This document shows positions 21,094-29,637 of a stretch of 64,000 bases of DNA, piece after piece. The DNA comes from Clostridium sp. Marseille-Q2269 (GTDB lineage Bacteria > Bacillota > Clostridia > Clostridiales > Clostridiaceae), in the NCBI RefSeq assembly GCF_943736985.1, contig NZ_CALSFS010000006.1, forward strand, positions 124,001 to 188,000, given 5' to 3'. The notes beneath the pieces were generated by a model. The model was given only the letters and a program-made list of their open reading frames with translations. It was not told the DNA's origin and did no database searches. The translations under genes were made by a program, and so were the position numbers. Position 1 is the first letter of the stretch. The number at the start of each line of letters is the position of its first letter.

Positions 21094-21780
21094 ATGATGT
21101 CAAAGCAAAAGGAGTTATGGATACCTAATGATGAGGTAGCAGAAAAAATAATATTAATACAAATAGAATGTTCATTAAATGAAAAATATGAAAAATTTCA
21201 TAACAATACTATGTTTATAGAGTCAATGAAAAGAAAAGATAGTTCTCCAGTATTAGAAATAGCACCTAAATTAAAAAATACAAATATATTAGATTTATAT
21301 AAAAGAATGTTGCCACTTACTAATGGAGATTTCATATATGCTTCTGTTTATTCTAAAACAGGTGGAGTGCTTAATTTGTTTAATGAAAAGGTTTCTGAAA
21401 ACATAGATATACAATTTAAAGAGTTAAGTGGAAAATTTCAAGATAAAAATGAAGTTGTAAAAAATTGGATAAATGAACCTTCAGAACTATGGAGTGGGTT
21501 AACACCTGCACAAATATGGTCAGGTGGAGGAAAGGTAGAGAAAGCTTTATTAATGGATTTTTTAAATAAGCTTACAGAGTTAATGAATGGGAAACAATTC
21601 AACTCAAAGGGAGCAGCTTTTATGAGTTCCATAGATGTATTAAGAGCTTGGCAACTTAATAAAAATGATATTTGTGAAGGTAAAACTCCTATGGAAGCCA
21701 TAATAGAAGAAAGAGATATAATATTAAAAGAAAAAATAGAGTTTATAAAATCAAAAAATATAGAATGTGATTTTATATAA
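21094..21780 (+). CDS. Uncharacterised protein, operon partner of the TPR gene
   Basis: I do not recognise this 228-residue soluble protein. It has no signal peptide or membrane segment. Its C-terminal half holds the clearest conserved-looking block: LWSGLTPAQIWSGGG (near 132), then a helix rich in Leu, then SIDVLRAWQL and GKTPMEAI. The last element recalls the end of small Xre/ParS-like antitoxins, but the resemblance is weak. AGAGGTGA of the upstream gene end serves as ribosome site, so translation is coupled to the TPR protein. Either of the two consecutive ATG codons could start. Confidence 0.65.
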   Translation: MMSKQKELWIPNDEVAEKIILIQIECSLNEKYEKFHNNTMFIESMKRKDSSPVLEIAPKLKNTNILDLYKRMLPLTNGDFIYASVYSKTGGVLNLFNEKVSENIDIQFKELSGKFQDKNEVVKNWINEPSELWSGLTPAQIWSGGGKVEKALLMDFLNKLTELMNGKQFNSKGAAFMSSIDVLRAWQLNKNDICEGKTPMEAIIEERDIILKEKIEFIKSKNIECDFI

Positions 21781-21849
21781 GAAAATTACATAAAACAGAA
21801 TCTAAGGGATAAAAATCAGAACAAGAAATATTTTTATTTAATAGCTAGT

Positions 21850-22299
21850 TATAAAAAATATTTGTCCTTTTATTTACTGCTTTTTTGGTATATGTACTTA
21901 TTAGTTCCATTGGAATAGGAGTCATTAGTATATATCCTATATCATCATTAATATTTAACTTGATTTTAATAATGTTGCTAATACCTATAACAATTGAGCA
22001 TTTACCAAAGAAAGTAAGAAAAGTTCAGGATTAAAATCTTATTTTCTAAAAGAAGTAAGAATGTTATTTAGAACATGAGCTTTTGCTTATAATTGTATTT
22101 TCCAAAATTTAATCATTGTAGTATTTATGATATATCAATATCTAGAGGAACTTTGCTAGTAAGTAAAATCAGAATAGGAAAAATCATTATTTTAAATAAT
22201 CCAACAACAACTTATGTAATATTATTTATAGTTTATTTAATACTAACTATTGTAGTATTCCAATATATTAATAAAAATGCAGATAAACTATTTAAGTAA
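21850..22299 (+). pseudogene. Decayed membrane-protein gene remnants
   Basis: Two hydrophobic peptide stretches in different frames are separated by stops. The first (about 21850-22034) reads FLVYVLISSIGIGVISIYPI and ends HLPKKVRKVQD. The second (about 22093-22299) ends in a transmembrane helix YVILFIVYLILTIVVFQY and a basic tail. Neither has a proper start. The order of two membrane segments followed by a basic tail suggests the C-terminal remains of a transporter; the family cannot be named. The neighbouring TetR gene may once have controlled it. Confidence 0.4.
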
Positions 22300-22314
22300 A
22301 TAAATTTTTTATTT

Positions 22315-22349
22315 ACTCACTCATAGGCTTTTGTCTGTGAGTTTTTTTA
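22315..22349 (+). terminator. Terminator after the decayed membrane gene
   Basis: ACTCAC (22315) pairs with GTGAGT (22337-22342) and is followed by seven T. The stem is short, so confidence is moderate. Confidence 0.5.
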
Positions 22350-22418
22350 TATTTTTCATTATAATATATGTTAAATTTTCTATGTAATGTATAGTAAAAA
22401 TAACTACAAAAATTTAAG

Positions 22419-23027
22419 TTAAGATTTGTTTTTTTGCATAAAGAAAGGAATACTTTCTGTAAAAAAATTAACAAAAGTGTCTTTAAATCTTTCATCTTCT
22501 TGCTTTAAAACTCCAAGAGAATATTGCATTGCAACACCATCTAGAGCAGCTACTAAAATAGAAGCAAGGCTTTTTTTATAGTATTCATTTTCAATACCAA
22601 ATGCAAAAAAGTACATTTCTGATACTTTTGTAATAATTTCATTATAATCTTGTTTTAGGCTGTCATTAAGCTGGCCACCTTTTGATAATACATAACCTAT
22701 TAATAGAATTAGAAGACGTTGTTCATCAATCTTTGACATACGTTCTCTAACTTTAATACTAATTTCATCTAACATACTTTCAGAACTTTTAATATTGCTA
22801 TTTTCATCTTTTTCAGATAGCTTTTGGGCAAAGTACATAGCTTCTTTTACCGCATGATAAAACAATTCGTCCTTATTCTTAAAATGATGATAGATAGCAC
22901 CAGTAGTTAGCCCAGCAGCAGAGGCTATTTCCCTTAAACTTGTTTTTTCAAATCCTTTTTCTGTGAATTTACTAATTGCAGATTCTAAAATATGCTGTTT
23001 TTTTTCATTGTGATTATTAGCGATCAT
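22419..23027 (-). CDS. TetR/AcrR family transcriptional regulator
   Basis: This 202-residue repressor-type regulator has the N-terminal helix-turn-helix KTSLREIASAAGLTTGAIYH followed by HFKNKDELF, the signature of TetR. The C-terminal ligand domain is not diagnostic. The start at 23027 is chosen because GAGGTGA lies 6 bases before that ATG; an in-frame ATG at 23045 has no site. It is divergent from hypB, and a perfect inverted repeat lies between them (23190-23209). It therefore probably represses the hypB unit and itself; the inducing ligand is unknown. Confidence 0.85.
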   Translation of the reverse strand: MIANNHNEKKQHILESAISKFTEKGFEKTSLREIASAAGLTTGAIYHHFKNKDELFYHAVKEAMYFAQKLSEKDENSNIKSSESMLDEISIKVRERMSKIDEQRLLILLIGYVLSKGGQLNDSLKQDYNEIITKVSEMYFFAFGIENEYYKKSLASILVAALDGVAMQYSLGVLKQEDERFKDTFVNFFTESIPFFMQKNKS

Positions 23028-23159
23028 ATTAGTCACCTCATTCATATGTAGTATAGCATATTTTTATAGAATTGGTGGTAAATAATTGAAGCATAAGGTT
23101 TTAAAAAATGTATGATTTTATGTTTTCAAAATATAATTATTATTCAGAATGTTAAAGCA

Positions 23160-23186
23160 TTGACAAAGTGTAATAGGTATTATAAT
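23160..23186 (+). promoter_or_regulatory. Probable promoter of the hypB unit
   Basis: TTGACA (23160-23165) and TATAAT (23181-23186) are both consensus hexamers, though the 15-base spacing is shorter than usual. The palindromic operator begins 4 bases downstream, which would block the polymerase. Confidence 0.55.
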
Positions 23187-23189
23187 ATA

Positions 23190-23209
23190 AACATAACAGT
23201 TGTTATGTT
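23190..23209 (+). promoter_or_regulatory. Palindromic operator, likely TetR binding site
   Basis: AACATAACA and TGTTATGTT are exact inverted copies around a 2-base centre (GT). The site overlaps the expected transcription start of hypB and lies in the divergent region upstream of the TetR gene. Confidence 0.65.
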
Positions 23210-23286
23210 ATATTATGGTATATATGTATATATCATTATTTTAATGAAATACAATTTAAATTATGTATAAAATGGGGGGGTATTAT

Positions 23287-23958
23287 ATGAACACATATAA
23301 AGTTTTAGAGATTAAGCAAAGTGTTTTCCAAAACAATGATCACCAAGCAGACTTACTTAGAGAAGACTTAAAAAAGCAAGGAGTATTTTTATTAAATCTT
23401 ATGTCATCACCCGGTTCAGGAAAAACAACAACTCTTCTAAGAACAATTAAGTCTTTAAAAGATGAAATGAATATTGGAGTATTAGAAGCTGATATTGATT
23501 CAGAAGTAGATGCACATAAGGTTTCACAGCCTGGTGTTAAAGTAATTCAATTGCACACTGGGGGGATGTGTCATCTTGATGCTGATATGACTAAACAAGG
23601 TTTGAAGGGGCTAGGTACTGAAAATATTGATTTTGCAGTATTGGAGAATGTAGGAAATTTAGTGTGTCCTGCAGAATTTGATACTGGTGCATCAAAAAAT
23701 GCTATGATTTTAAGTATACCAGAAGGAGACGACAAGCCTTTAAAATATCCTTTAATGTTTTCAATAGTTGATGTTCTTCTAATTAATAAGATAGATGCAA
23801 AGGATTATTTTGAATTTGATATAGAGGCAGTGGAAGAAAGAGCAAAAAGATTAAATCCTAATATCAAAGTTATTCCAATATCAGCTAAAACAGGAGAAGG
23901 TATGGATGAATGGTTTGATTGGATACGTAAAGAAGTAATGAATTGGAAGAAAAATTAA
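23287..23958 (+). CDS. hypB: Hydrogenase/nickel-enzyme maturation GTPase HypB
   Basis: This 223-residue SIMIBI-class GTPase delivers nickel to apo-enzymes together with HypA. Walker A SSPGSGKTT is near residue 40. The conserved intersubunit metal site GGMCHLDADM is near residue 95. ENVGNLVCPAEFD (near 120) and the base-recognition NKID (near 178) are intact. The N-terminal CXXCGC and His-rich nickel stores found in some HypB are absent. The ATG at 23287 is chosen because GGGGGG ends 6 bases upstream; the earlier in-frame start would precede that site. It heads a unit with an Fe-S flavoprotein and hypA, but no hydrogenase structural gene is present. Confidence 0.93.
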   Translation: MNTYKVLEIKQSVFQNNDHQADLLREDLKKQGVFLLNLMSSPGSGKTTTLLRTIKSLKDEMNIGVLEADIDSEVDAHKVSQPGVKVIQLHTGGMCHLDADMTKQGLKGLGTENIDFAVLENVGNLVCPAEFDTGASKNAMILSIPEGDDKPLKYPLMFSIVDVLLINKIDAKDYFEFDIEAVEERAKRLNPNIKVIPISAKTGEGMDEWFDWIRKEVMNWKKN

Positions 23959-24057
23959 TTGAAAATTTGTAATATTATTAATTAAACTTTTTATTTCTAT
24001 GATTTAATATCTATATATTTTATAGATTACACATAATTATTTTTAGGGGGATAATAT

Positions 24058-26736
24058 ATGATTAAGGAAAAAGTGCTTGATCTTGCAAATCATATAAGTA
24101 ATAAGAAGCGGGGATCAAAAAATGAGATTAAACCCACAGATCCAGAATATATGATTCTTGAGCCTGTTGTTACAAATGAAATGGCAGAAGTAGCACTTTG
24201 TATGAATATACGTAAGAAAGTTACAGCTAATGAACTGTCTATTTTATGTGGCAAAAGTGTAGAAGAAACAAAAAAACTTTTATTAGAGTTGGCAGATGCA
24301 GGAGTTTGCTTTGTAAATACAATCAATGGGGAAGATGTATTTTGGTATGATACATGGGTTCCCGGTATTATGGAAATGATGGTTAATAATAAAAATAATG
24401 TTAAGAAGTATCCTCAAATAGCCAGAGCTTTTGAAGCTTATGGAAGAGTAAGAGGCCCTAAAACATCAGGTAATTTCCCAGTAGGAGTAGGTCTTATGCG
24501 TGTTATTCCCATAGAGCATGCCATTTCAGGGGAAACTAGAAGAGCAAGTTATGAAGAAGTTTCAAAATATCTAACTGAAAATGAGATTTTTTCAGTTGCA
24601 GATTGTTCTTGTCGTACAGCGCGAGAAGCTATGGGAGAAGGTTGTGGGCACCTTAAGGAAGATATGTGTATTCAAATGGGACACGCTGCAGAGTATTATA
24701 TTCGTACAAAAAGAGGCAGGCAGATTACCCGTGAAGAAGCCTTTGAAATTATTAAAAGAGCAGAAGAAAACGGTTTAATGCACCAAATACCAAACTTAGA
24801 TGGATCAGGTAAAACTCATGCTATCTGCAATTGTTGTGGATGCTCTTGTCTTTCATTAAGAACTGCTAGTATGTTTATTAATGCTGATATGGTACGTTCA
24901 AATTATGTTTCTAAAGTTGATACAGATAAATGTGTTGCTTGTGGTGAGTGTGTTGAAAATTGTCCTGTTAATGCACTACAACTAGGGCAAAAATTATGCT
25001 CTAAGACTCCAGTTACCACTGAGATAAAAAGAACTGAAACTCCACGGGATACAGAGTGGGGGCCAGACAAATGGAATACTGATTATAGAATAAATAGGAA
25101 AAATGTAGTTGATACTGGCACCAGTCCCTGCAAAACTCAATGTCCAGCACATATTGCAGTTCAGGGTTATATTAAGCTTGCAGCACAAGAAAAATATAAA
25201 GAAGCTCTTGAACTTATAAAACATGAAAATCCATTTCCAGCTGTATGTGGACGTATTTGTCCAAGAAAATGTGAGTCAGAATGTACAAGAGGAGATATTG
25301 ACAACCCAGTTGCTATCGATGAAATTAAAAAATTTATTGCAGAGCAAGATCTAAATGTTAAATATCGTTATGTGCCTAAACATAAACATGAATATGGTAA
25401 AAAAATTGGAATTATAGGAGCTGGACCTTCAGGCCTTAGCTGTGCTTATTTTTTAGCTATTGATGGATATAAAGTAACAGTTTTTGAGAAACAGGAAGTT
25501 CTTGGTGGTATGTTAACTTTAGGAATTCCTTCCTTTAGACTTGAAAAAGAAGTTGTAAATGCAGAAATTCATATATTAAAAGAATTAGGTGTGGAATTTA
25601 GAACAGGCATTGAAGTTGGTAAAGACGTGACTCTTAATGAATTAAGAGATGAAGATTTTAAAGCTTTTTATATTTCCATTGGTGCTTCTATAGGAAGGAA
25701 ACTTGGCATAGAAGGTGAAGATGCTGAAAATGTTATTACAGGTATAGATTTTATGCGAGATGTAAACTTAGGTAAGGAGTTGAAACTTAAAGGCAATGTA
25801 ATTGTAATAGGAGGAGGCAATGTTGCTATAGATGTTGCAAGAACAGCAACTAGGCTAGGTGATACAAAAGTTAAAATGTACTGCCTAGAGAATCGTGATC
25901 AAATGCCTGCTCTTCCAGAAGAAATTGAAGAAGCTTTATCAGAAGATATTAAAATTAATAATTCATGGGGACCAAAAAGAATTATTCTTAAAAATAATCG
26001 TGCTACAGGTATAGAATTTAAAAAATGTATTTCTGTATTTAATGAAGAAGGAAAATTTAACCCAATATATGATGAGGACAATACCATAATAGTTAAAGCA
26101 GATACCATATTGCTTTCAATAGGTCAAGGAATAGATTGGGGTAAACTTTTAGTAGATAGTAAAATTGAATTTAATAGAAATAACACCATTAAAGCAAATT
26201 CAGTTACACTACAAACAGCTGAGAAAGATATTTTTGCCGGTGGGGATGCACTAACAGGTCCTAAATTTGCTATTGATGCCATTGCTTTAGGTAAAGAGGG
26301 AGCGATTTCAATTCATCGTTATGTTCAACCAGGGCAAAGTCTAATTATAGGTCGTGATAGGAAAGAATATCAGGCCTTAGATAAAGAAAATATAGAGATT
26401 GAAGGATATGATGGCACTCCAAGACAAAGCGTAGGTCATGTAAATGGGGATAAATCAAAAAAAACCTTTAAAGATTTACGAGGTACTTTTACTAAAGAAC
26501 AAGTAAAAAAAGAAACAGAACGTTGTCTTAGTTGTGGAGCCACTGTTGTAGATGAATTTTTGTGTGTAGGATGTGGTCAATGTACAACTAAATGCAAGTT
26601 TGATGCCATTTCACTTGTCAGAAAATATGATGGTGAAGGTGTGGCATACGAAGATTTAAAACCAGTAGTTGTAAAACAAGTTCTTAAACGTAAAGTAAAG
26701 ATAACTGCTAAAAAGGTAAAAACATTATTTAAATAA
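24058..26736 (+). CDS. Large Fe-S flavoprotein, NAD(P)H-dependent oxidoreductase of the GltD type with extra domains
   Basis: This is an 892-residue fusion. Residues 1-110 look like a winged-helix domain; 180-260 carry Cys clusters (CSCR, then CNCCGCSC). A ferredoxin motif CVACGECVENCPV starts at 292. Residues 350-415 hold the Fe-S region of glutamate synthase small chain/dihydropyrimidine dehydrogenase type (PCKTQCPAH, CGRICPRKCESEC). The FAD site IGIIGAGPSGLSCAYF is near 450 and the NAD(P)H site VIVIGGGNVAIDVART near 580. A final CLSCG plus CVGCGQCTTKCKF begins at 823. Many [4Fe-4S] clusters and electron flow from NAD(P)H through FAD follow from these motifs; the acceptor is unknown. It sits between hypB and hypA in one TetR-controlled unit. 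It is not glutamate synthase: no large subunit is present. Confidence 0.85.
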   Translation: MIKEKVLDLANHISNKKRGSKNEIKPTDPEYMILEPVVTNEMAEVALCMNIRKKVTANELSILCGKSVEETKKLLLELADAGVCFVNTINGEDVFWYDTWVPGIMEMMVNNKNNVKKYPQIARAFEAYGRVRGPKTSGNFPVGVGLMRVIPIEHAISGETRRASYEEVSKYLTENEIFSVADCSCRTAREAMGEGCGHLKEDMCIQMGHAAEYYIRTKRGRQITREEAFEIIKRAEENGLMHQIPNLDGSGKTHAICNCCGCSCLSLRTASMFINADMVRSNYVSKVDTDKCVACGECVENCPVNALQLGQKLCSKTPVTTEIKRTETPRDTEWGPDKWNTDYRINRKNVVDTGTSPCKTQCPAHIAVQGYIKLAAQEKYKEALELIKHENPFPAVCGRICPRKCESECTRGDIDNPVAIDEIKKFIAEQDLNVKYRYVPKHKHEYGKKIGIIGAGPSGLSCAYFLAIDGYKVTVFEKQEVLGGMLTLGIPSFRLEKEVVNAEIHILKELGVEFRTGIEVGKDVTLNELRDEDFKAFYISIGASIGRKLGIEGEDAENVITGIDFMRDVNLGKELKLKGNVIVIGGGNVAIDVARTATRLGDTKVKMYCLENRDQMPALPEEIEEALSEDIKINNSWGPKRIILKNNRATGIEFKKCISVFNEEGKFNPIYDEDNTIIVKADTILLSIGQGIDWGKLLVDSKIEFNRNNTIKANSVTLQTAEKDIFAGGDALTGPKFAIDAIALGKEGAISIHRYVQPGQSLIIGRDRKEYQALDKENIEIEGYDGTPRQSVGHVNGDKSKKTFKDLRGTFTKEQVKKETERCLSCGATVVDEFLCVGCGQCTTKCKFDAISLVRKYDGEGVAYEDLKPVVVKQVLKRKVKITAKKVKTLFK

Positions 26737-26786
26737 TGTTATACAAATAATGTAGTTTAAAGTTTAACTATAGGGGGTGTGTTTTG

Positions 26787-27128
26787 TTGCATGAACTTGG
26801 AGTAATTCTCGAAGTAGTAAAAACTGTAGAGGATATTGCTATAAAAAACCATCTAACAAAAATCGATACTATTGTCTTGCAAATTGGAGAGTTATCTTCC
26901 ATGATTCCTAAATATATTAAAGCCTGTTATCCCGCTGCGGTAGACGGCACTGCAATGGAATTTACAAAGTTGAAAATTGATGTATTGCCAGCAAATGCTT
27001 TATGTAAACACTGTAATAAAGTTTATAATATCTTAAAAAATAGGGAAGGATGTCCTTATTGTGAAGGTAAAGATTGGGACTTATTATGTGGCAAAGAATT
27101 TTTAATTAAAGAAATAGTAGCCTATTAA
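26787..27128 (+). CDS. hypA: Nickel-insertion protein HypA
   Basis: This 113-residue metallochaperone binds nickel through its N-terminal MHE and zinc through two CXXC motifs. Both appear here: MHELGVI at the start and CKHCNKVY...GCPYCEG near residues 72-95. The start codon is TTG 26787, which gives the family-typical Met-His-Glu; a TTG one codon earlier would displace the nickel-binding histidine. GGGGGTG is 7 bases upstream. It lies 50 bases after the flavoprotein gene and would act with HypB. Confidence 0.92.
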   Translation: MHELGVILEVVKTVEDIAIKNHLTKIDTIVLQIGELSSMIPKYIKACYPAAVDGTAMEFTKLKIDVLPANALCKHCNKVYNILKNREGCPYCEGKDWDLLCGKEFLIKEIVAY

Positions 27129-27167
27129 ATAATTTTTAAATTTTTAGAGGTGAAAAGGGGGAGAAAA

Positions 27168-28154
27168 ATGTTTGAATTTAACTATGCTGAAGGAGCAACT
27201 ATATTTAGTTCATTGGGGATATGGTTTATTGTTTTTGCATCACTGTTTTTATTCAACGAATTTGCAAGAAAGAAAAAATGGATAGGATTTTTTAGCTTTG
27301 TTATTTTACCTATTATTTTAACAATAACTTGGTTTACTGTTTTAAAGGATGAGACTTATACAGATTGGTTTCATTTAGCAAAAGTTTATTCTGCAACAGC
27401 AGGATGTATTGGTTTTTGGTTTATTCGACATTTTGAAAAGAAAGATAAAGCTACTGGTGAAGTTGTTTGGAGATTAGCAGATAATAAAATTGCTTTATGT
27501 TTTCCACCATTAATTCTAGCTATTAATATTTTAGAAGCAGTTGGAAGAGATTTTGAAGTGGGATCTTTATATTGGATGATGAACTCAGGATCTATTGAAG
27601 GTGAAATAGTAGGGGTTATGGGTGGCCCTTGGAATTATATAAATGCAATTGCCGGCATATTAAATATTATTACAATAACAGGGTGGTTTGGAATAGTAAT
27701 TAGAAAAGAAACTAAGAAGGATAAAAGTAGGGATATGCTATGGCCAGATATGCTTTGGTTTTGGATTATTGCATATGATGCATGGAATTTTGTATACACT
27801 TATAACTGTATACCTACTCATTCTTGGTATGCAGGTATTGCATTACTTTTGGCTCCAACCCTTTGCGCTTTTACCGTTGGAAAAGGTGCTTGGTTACAAC
27901 ACAGAGCCCAAACTTTAGCAATATGGTGTATGTTCGCTCAAACTTTTCCAAGTTTCCAGCATAAAGGAATATTTTTAATTAAATCAACCTATAATCCTAC
28001 CATTTATACAATTTTTAGTGTAATAGCTCTTGGAATTAACATAGCTGTATTTATTTATATGATATATAAAGTAAAGAAAACAAAGAGAAATCCATATAAG
28101 AAAGAACTTTATAGTGATCTTGATAAATTTAAAGAAGTTAAAATTATGGCTTAA
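27168..28154 (+). CDS. DUF5692-type multispanning membrane protein
   Basis: This 328-residue membrane protein has about eight hydrophobic helices, for example SSLGIWFIVFASLFLFNEFA near the start and a last one FSVIALGINIAVFIYMIY. The loops carry many aromatic residues (MLWPDMLWFWIIAYDAWNF) and a short HSWYAG motif. I recognise it tentatively as DUF5692, a family without known function. The ATG at 27168 follows AGGGGGAG; an in-frame GTG at 27150 is less well placed. It is the last gene of the hypB unit, 39 bases after hypA and ending at a strong terminator. A link to nickel or electron transfer is only positional. Confidence 0.75.
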   Translation: MFEFNYAEGATIFSSLGIWFIVFASLFLFNEFARKKKWIGFFSFVILPIILTITWFTVLKDETYTDWFHLAKVYSATAGCIGFWFIRHFEKKDKATGEVVWRLADNKIALCFPPLILAINILEAVGRDFEVGSLYWMMNSGSIEGEIVGVMGGPWNYINAIAGILNIITITGWFGIVIRKETKKDKSRDMLWPDMLWFWIIAYDAWNFVYTYNCIPTHSWYAGIALLLAPTLCAFTVGKGAWLQHRAQTLAIWCMFAQTFPSFQHKGIFLIKSTYNPTIYTIFSVIALGINIAVFIYMIYKVKKTKRNPYKKELYSDLDKFKEVKIMA

Positions 28155-28172
28155 AATAAAATATATTTACAT

Positions 28173-28207
28173 TAAAAAATGTAGGCTAAAAACCTACATT
28201 TTTTATA
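28173..28207 (+). terminator. Terminator of the hypB-hypA unit
   Basis: AAAAAATGTAGG (28173-28184) and CCTACATTTTTT (28192-28203) form a perfect 12-bp stem with built-in T-run. Confidence 0.88.
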
Positions 28208-28513
28208 TACAATTAATTATTTTAGAAAATGTAGTTTTTAATTGGAAAGATAAATTAATGTGATTTTGTAGTAAAATATGGTTATGTAGGATTTTTACTA
28301 ATAATTTTGTATAAGTCTTTTAATTATATAGTTGAATAGTATAATCAATTTGGATGTACCATTAATAATAGAATATAAAAAATATCAAATATATAGATTC
28401 CTTTTTTTATCGAAATGATTATTTTTTAGCTAAGTTATTATATTTCAATAGGTATAGCAAATTTAATATCTATATAACTTAACAGAACTGACATAATTTT
28501 ATGGAGGAGAATT
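28208..28513 (+). other. Gene-free AT-rich interval
   Basis: No gene, repeat or clear promoter is visible in these 300 bases before the broken response-regulator gene. Confidence 0.4.
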
Positions 28514-29178
28514 ATGAAAAATATTTTAATTATAGAAGATGATATAAATTTAAGAAAGTATATGAAAGATTTTTTAACAAGTTATGAGTATAATGTTGAA
28601 CTTGTAACGGATTTTGATAAAGTTAAGGAGAAGGCTTTAGAGTCCTCTATAGATCTAATACTTTTAGATATAAATCTTCCTAAATTTGATGGGTTTTATT
28701 TTTTAAAGGTAATAAGAAAAAAAGTTTCTACACCTATAATTATAATTTCCTCAAGAAGTGAAGAATAGGAGCAAATTAGAGGAATAGATTTGGGAGCAGA
28801 TGATTATATAGCTAAGCCCTTTGGAATTTAATTACTTATTGCAAAGATAAATGCAGTACTTAGAAGGGTTAATTCTGGAGAAACAAAGATTATAAAAGTA
28901 AATGAAATGAATCTTATATGTGAAAGTATGCAGCTTAAAATAAATGAGCAAATAATAGAGCTTTCAAGAAATGAGTACAAGCTATTAAAAATTTTTATGA
29001 GGAATTATAGAAAGGTTGTTCCACGAGAAGTACTTTTAGAGGAACTTTGGGATGATGATGTATTTGTAGATGATAACACATTAACTGTAAACATAACTAG
29101 ACTAAAAAAAGATTAAAGGAAATTAATGCTGAAGTTTCAATTATAACTAAAAGAGGTGTGGGATATACACTTCAGTAG
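28514..29178 (+). pseudogene. OmpR-family response regulator, broken by two stops and one frameshift
   Basis: The frame encodes a receiver domain (LIIEDDINLRKYM, phosphorylation site LLLDINLPKFDGF, later DDYIAKPFG) and a winged-helix DNA-binding domain (LSRNEYKLLKIFMRN, then LWDDDVFVDDNTLTVNITRL). An in-frame TAG at 28766 and a TAA at about 28829 interrupt the receiver domain. Loss of one A from a poly-A run near 29103-29110 then shifts the last 25 codons (ending KRGVGYTLQ). GGAGGA still precedes the ATG. No sensor kinase gene follows, so the whole two-component system has probably been lost. Confidence 0.85.
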
Positions 29179-29267
29179 AAAATTTTCCATGGAAACAGCT
29201 GTATTGTATTTTGTAAATAAAGTTTATAATATATATAGACTTAATAGTATTTAAAACCAGGTGAAAT

Positions 29268-29399
29268 ATGAATAAGAGAAAGAAATTAAGTTTCATAATG
29301 CCTTTGTTTCTAATATTGAAATCTTTATTATGTTTTAAACTTTATTTTAAAAATACGGGTTATAATATAGATAGTTATATAAAGTATTGTGAAATATGA
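29268..29399 (+). CDS. Possible 43-residue membrane peptide
   Basis: The short frame begins MNKRKKLSFIMPLFLILKSL and has a basic head followed by one hydrophobic helix. An AGGTG site lies about 5 bases upstream. There is no other support; it may equally be remnant sequence after the dead response regulator. Confidence 0.25.
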   Translation: MNKRKKLSFIMPLFLILKSLLCFKLYFKNTGYNIDSYIKYCEI

Positions 29400-29411
29400 A
29401 GGATGTGTTTT

Positions 29412-29576
29412 ATGTTTAGCGTAATTATGTCCATAATACTATGTCTTGTTGGTATGTTTTTAGGAGGAATATTTAATTCAGATTTGTATATATTCATGTT
29501 TGGATTATTAGGTATATTAATACCTCCAATATATTTATTAGAAAAAATATATTTTTTACTTAGGTCTAAAAAATAA
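29412..29576 (+). CDS. Possible 54-residue two-helix membrane protein
   Basis: The frame encodes two hydrophobic segments (MFSVIMSIILCLVGMFLGGI and LYIFMFGLLGILIPPIYLL) and a basic end (LLRSKK). AAGGATG is about 8 bases upstream. It ends 61 bases before addA and may be co-transcribed with it. Its function is unknown and it matches no family I recognise. Confidence 0.4.
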   Translation: MFSVIMSIILCLVGMFLGGIFNSDLYIFMFGLLGILIPPIYLLEKIYFLLRSKK

Positions 29577-29637
29577 ATATTAATACTATAACTTATGGAA
29601 TAAAAACTATATATAATGCGTAAAATGAGGTGAAAAA

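Noticed and set aside
24058-26736. Glutamate synthase small chain
   Set aside because: Extra N- and C-terminal domains and lack of a large subunit gene make it a different enzyme.
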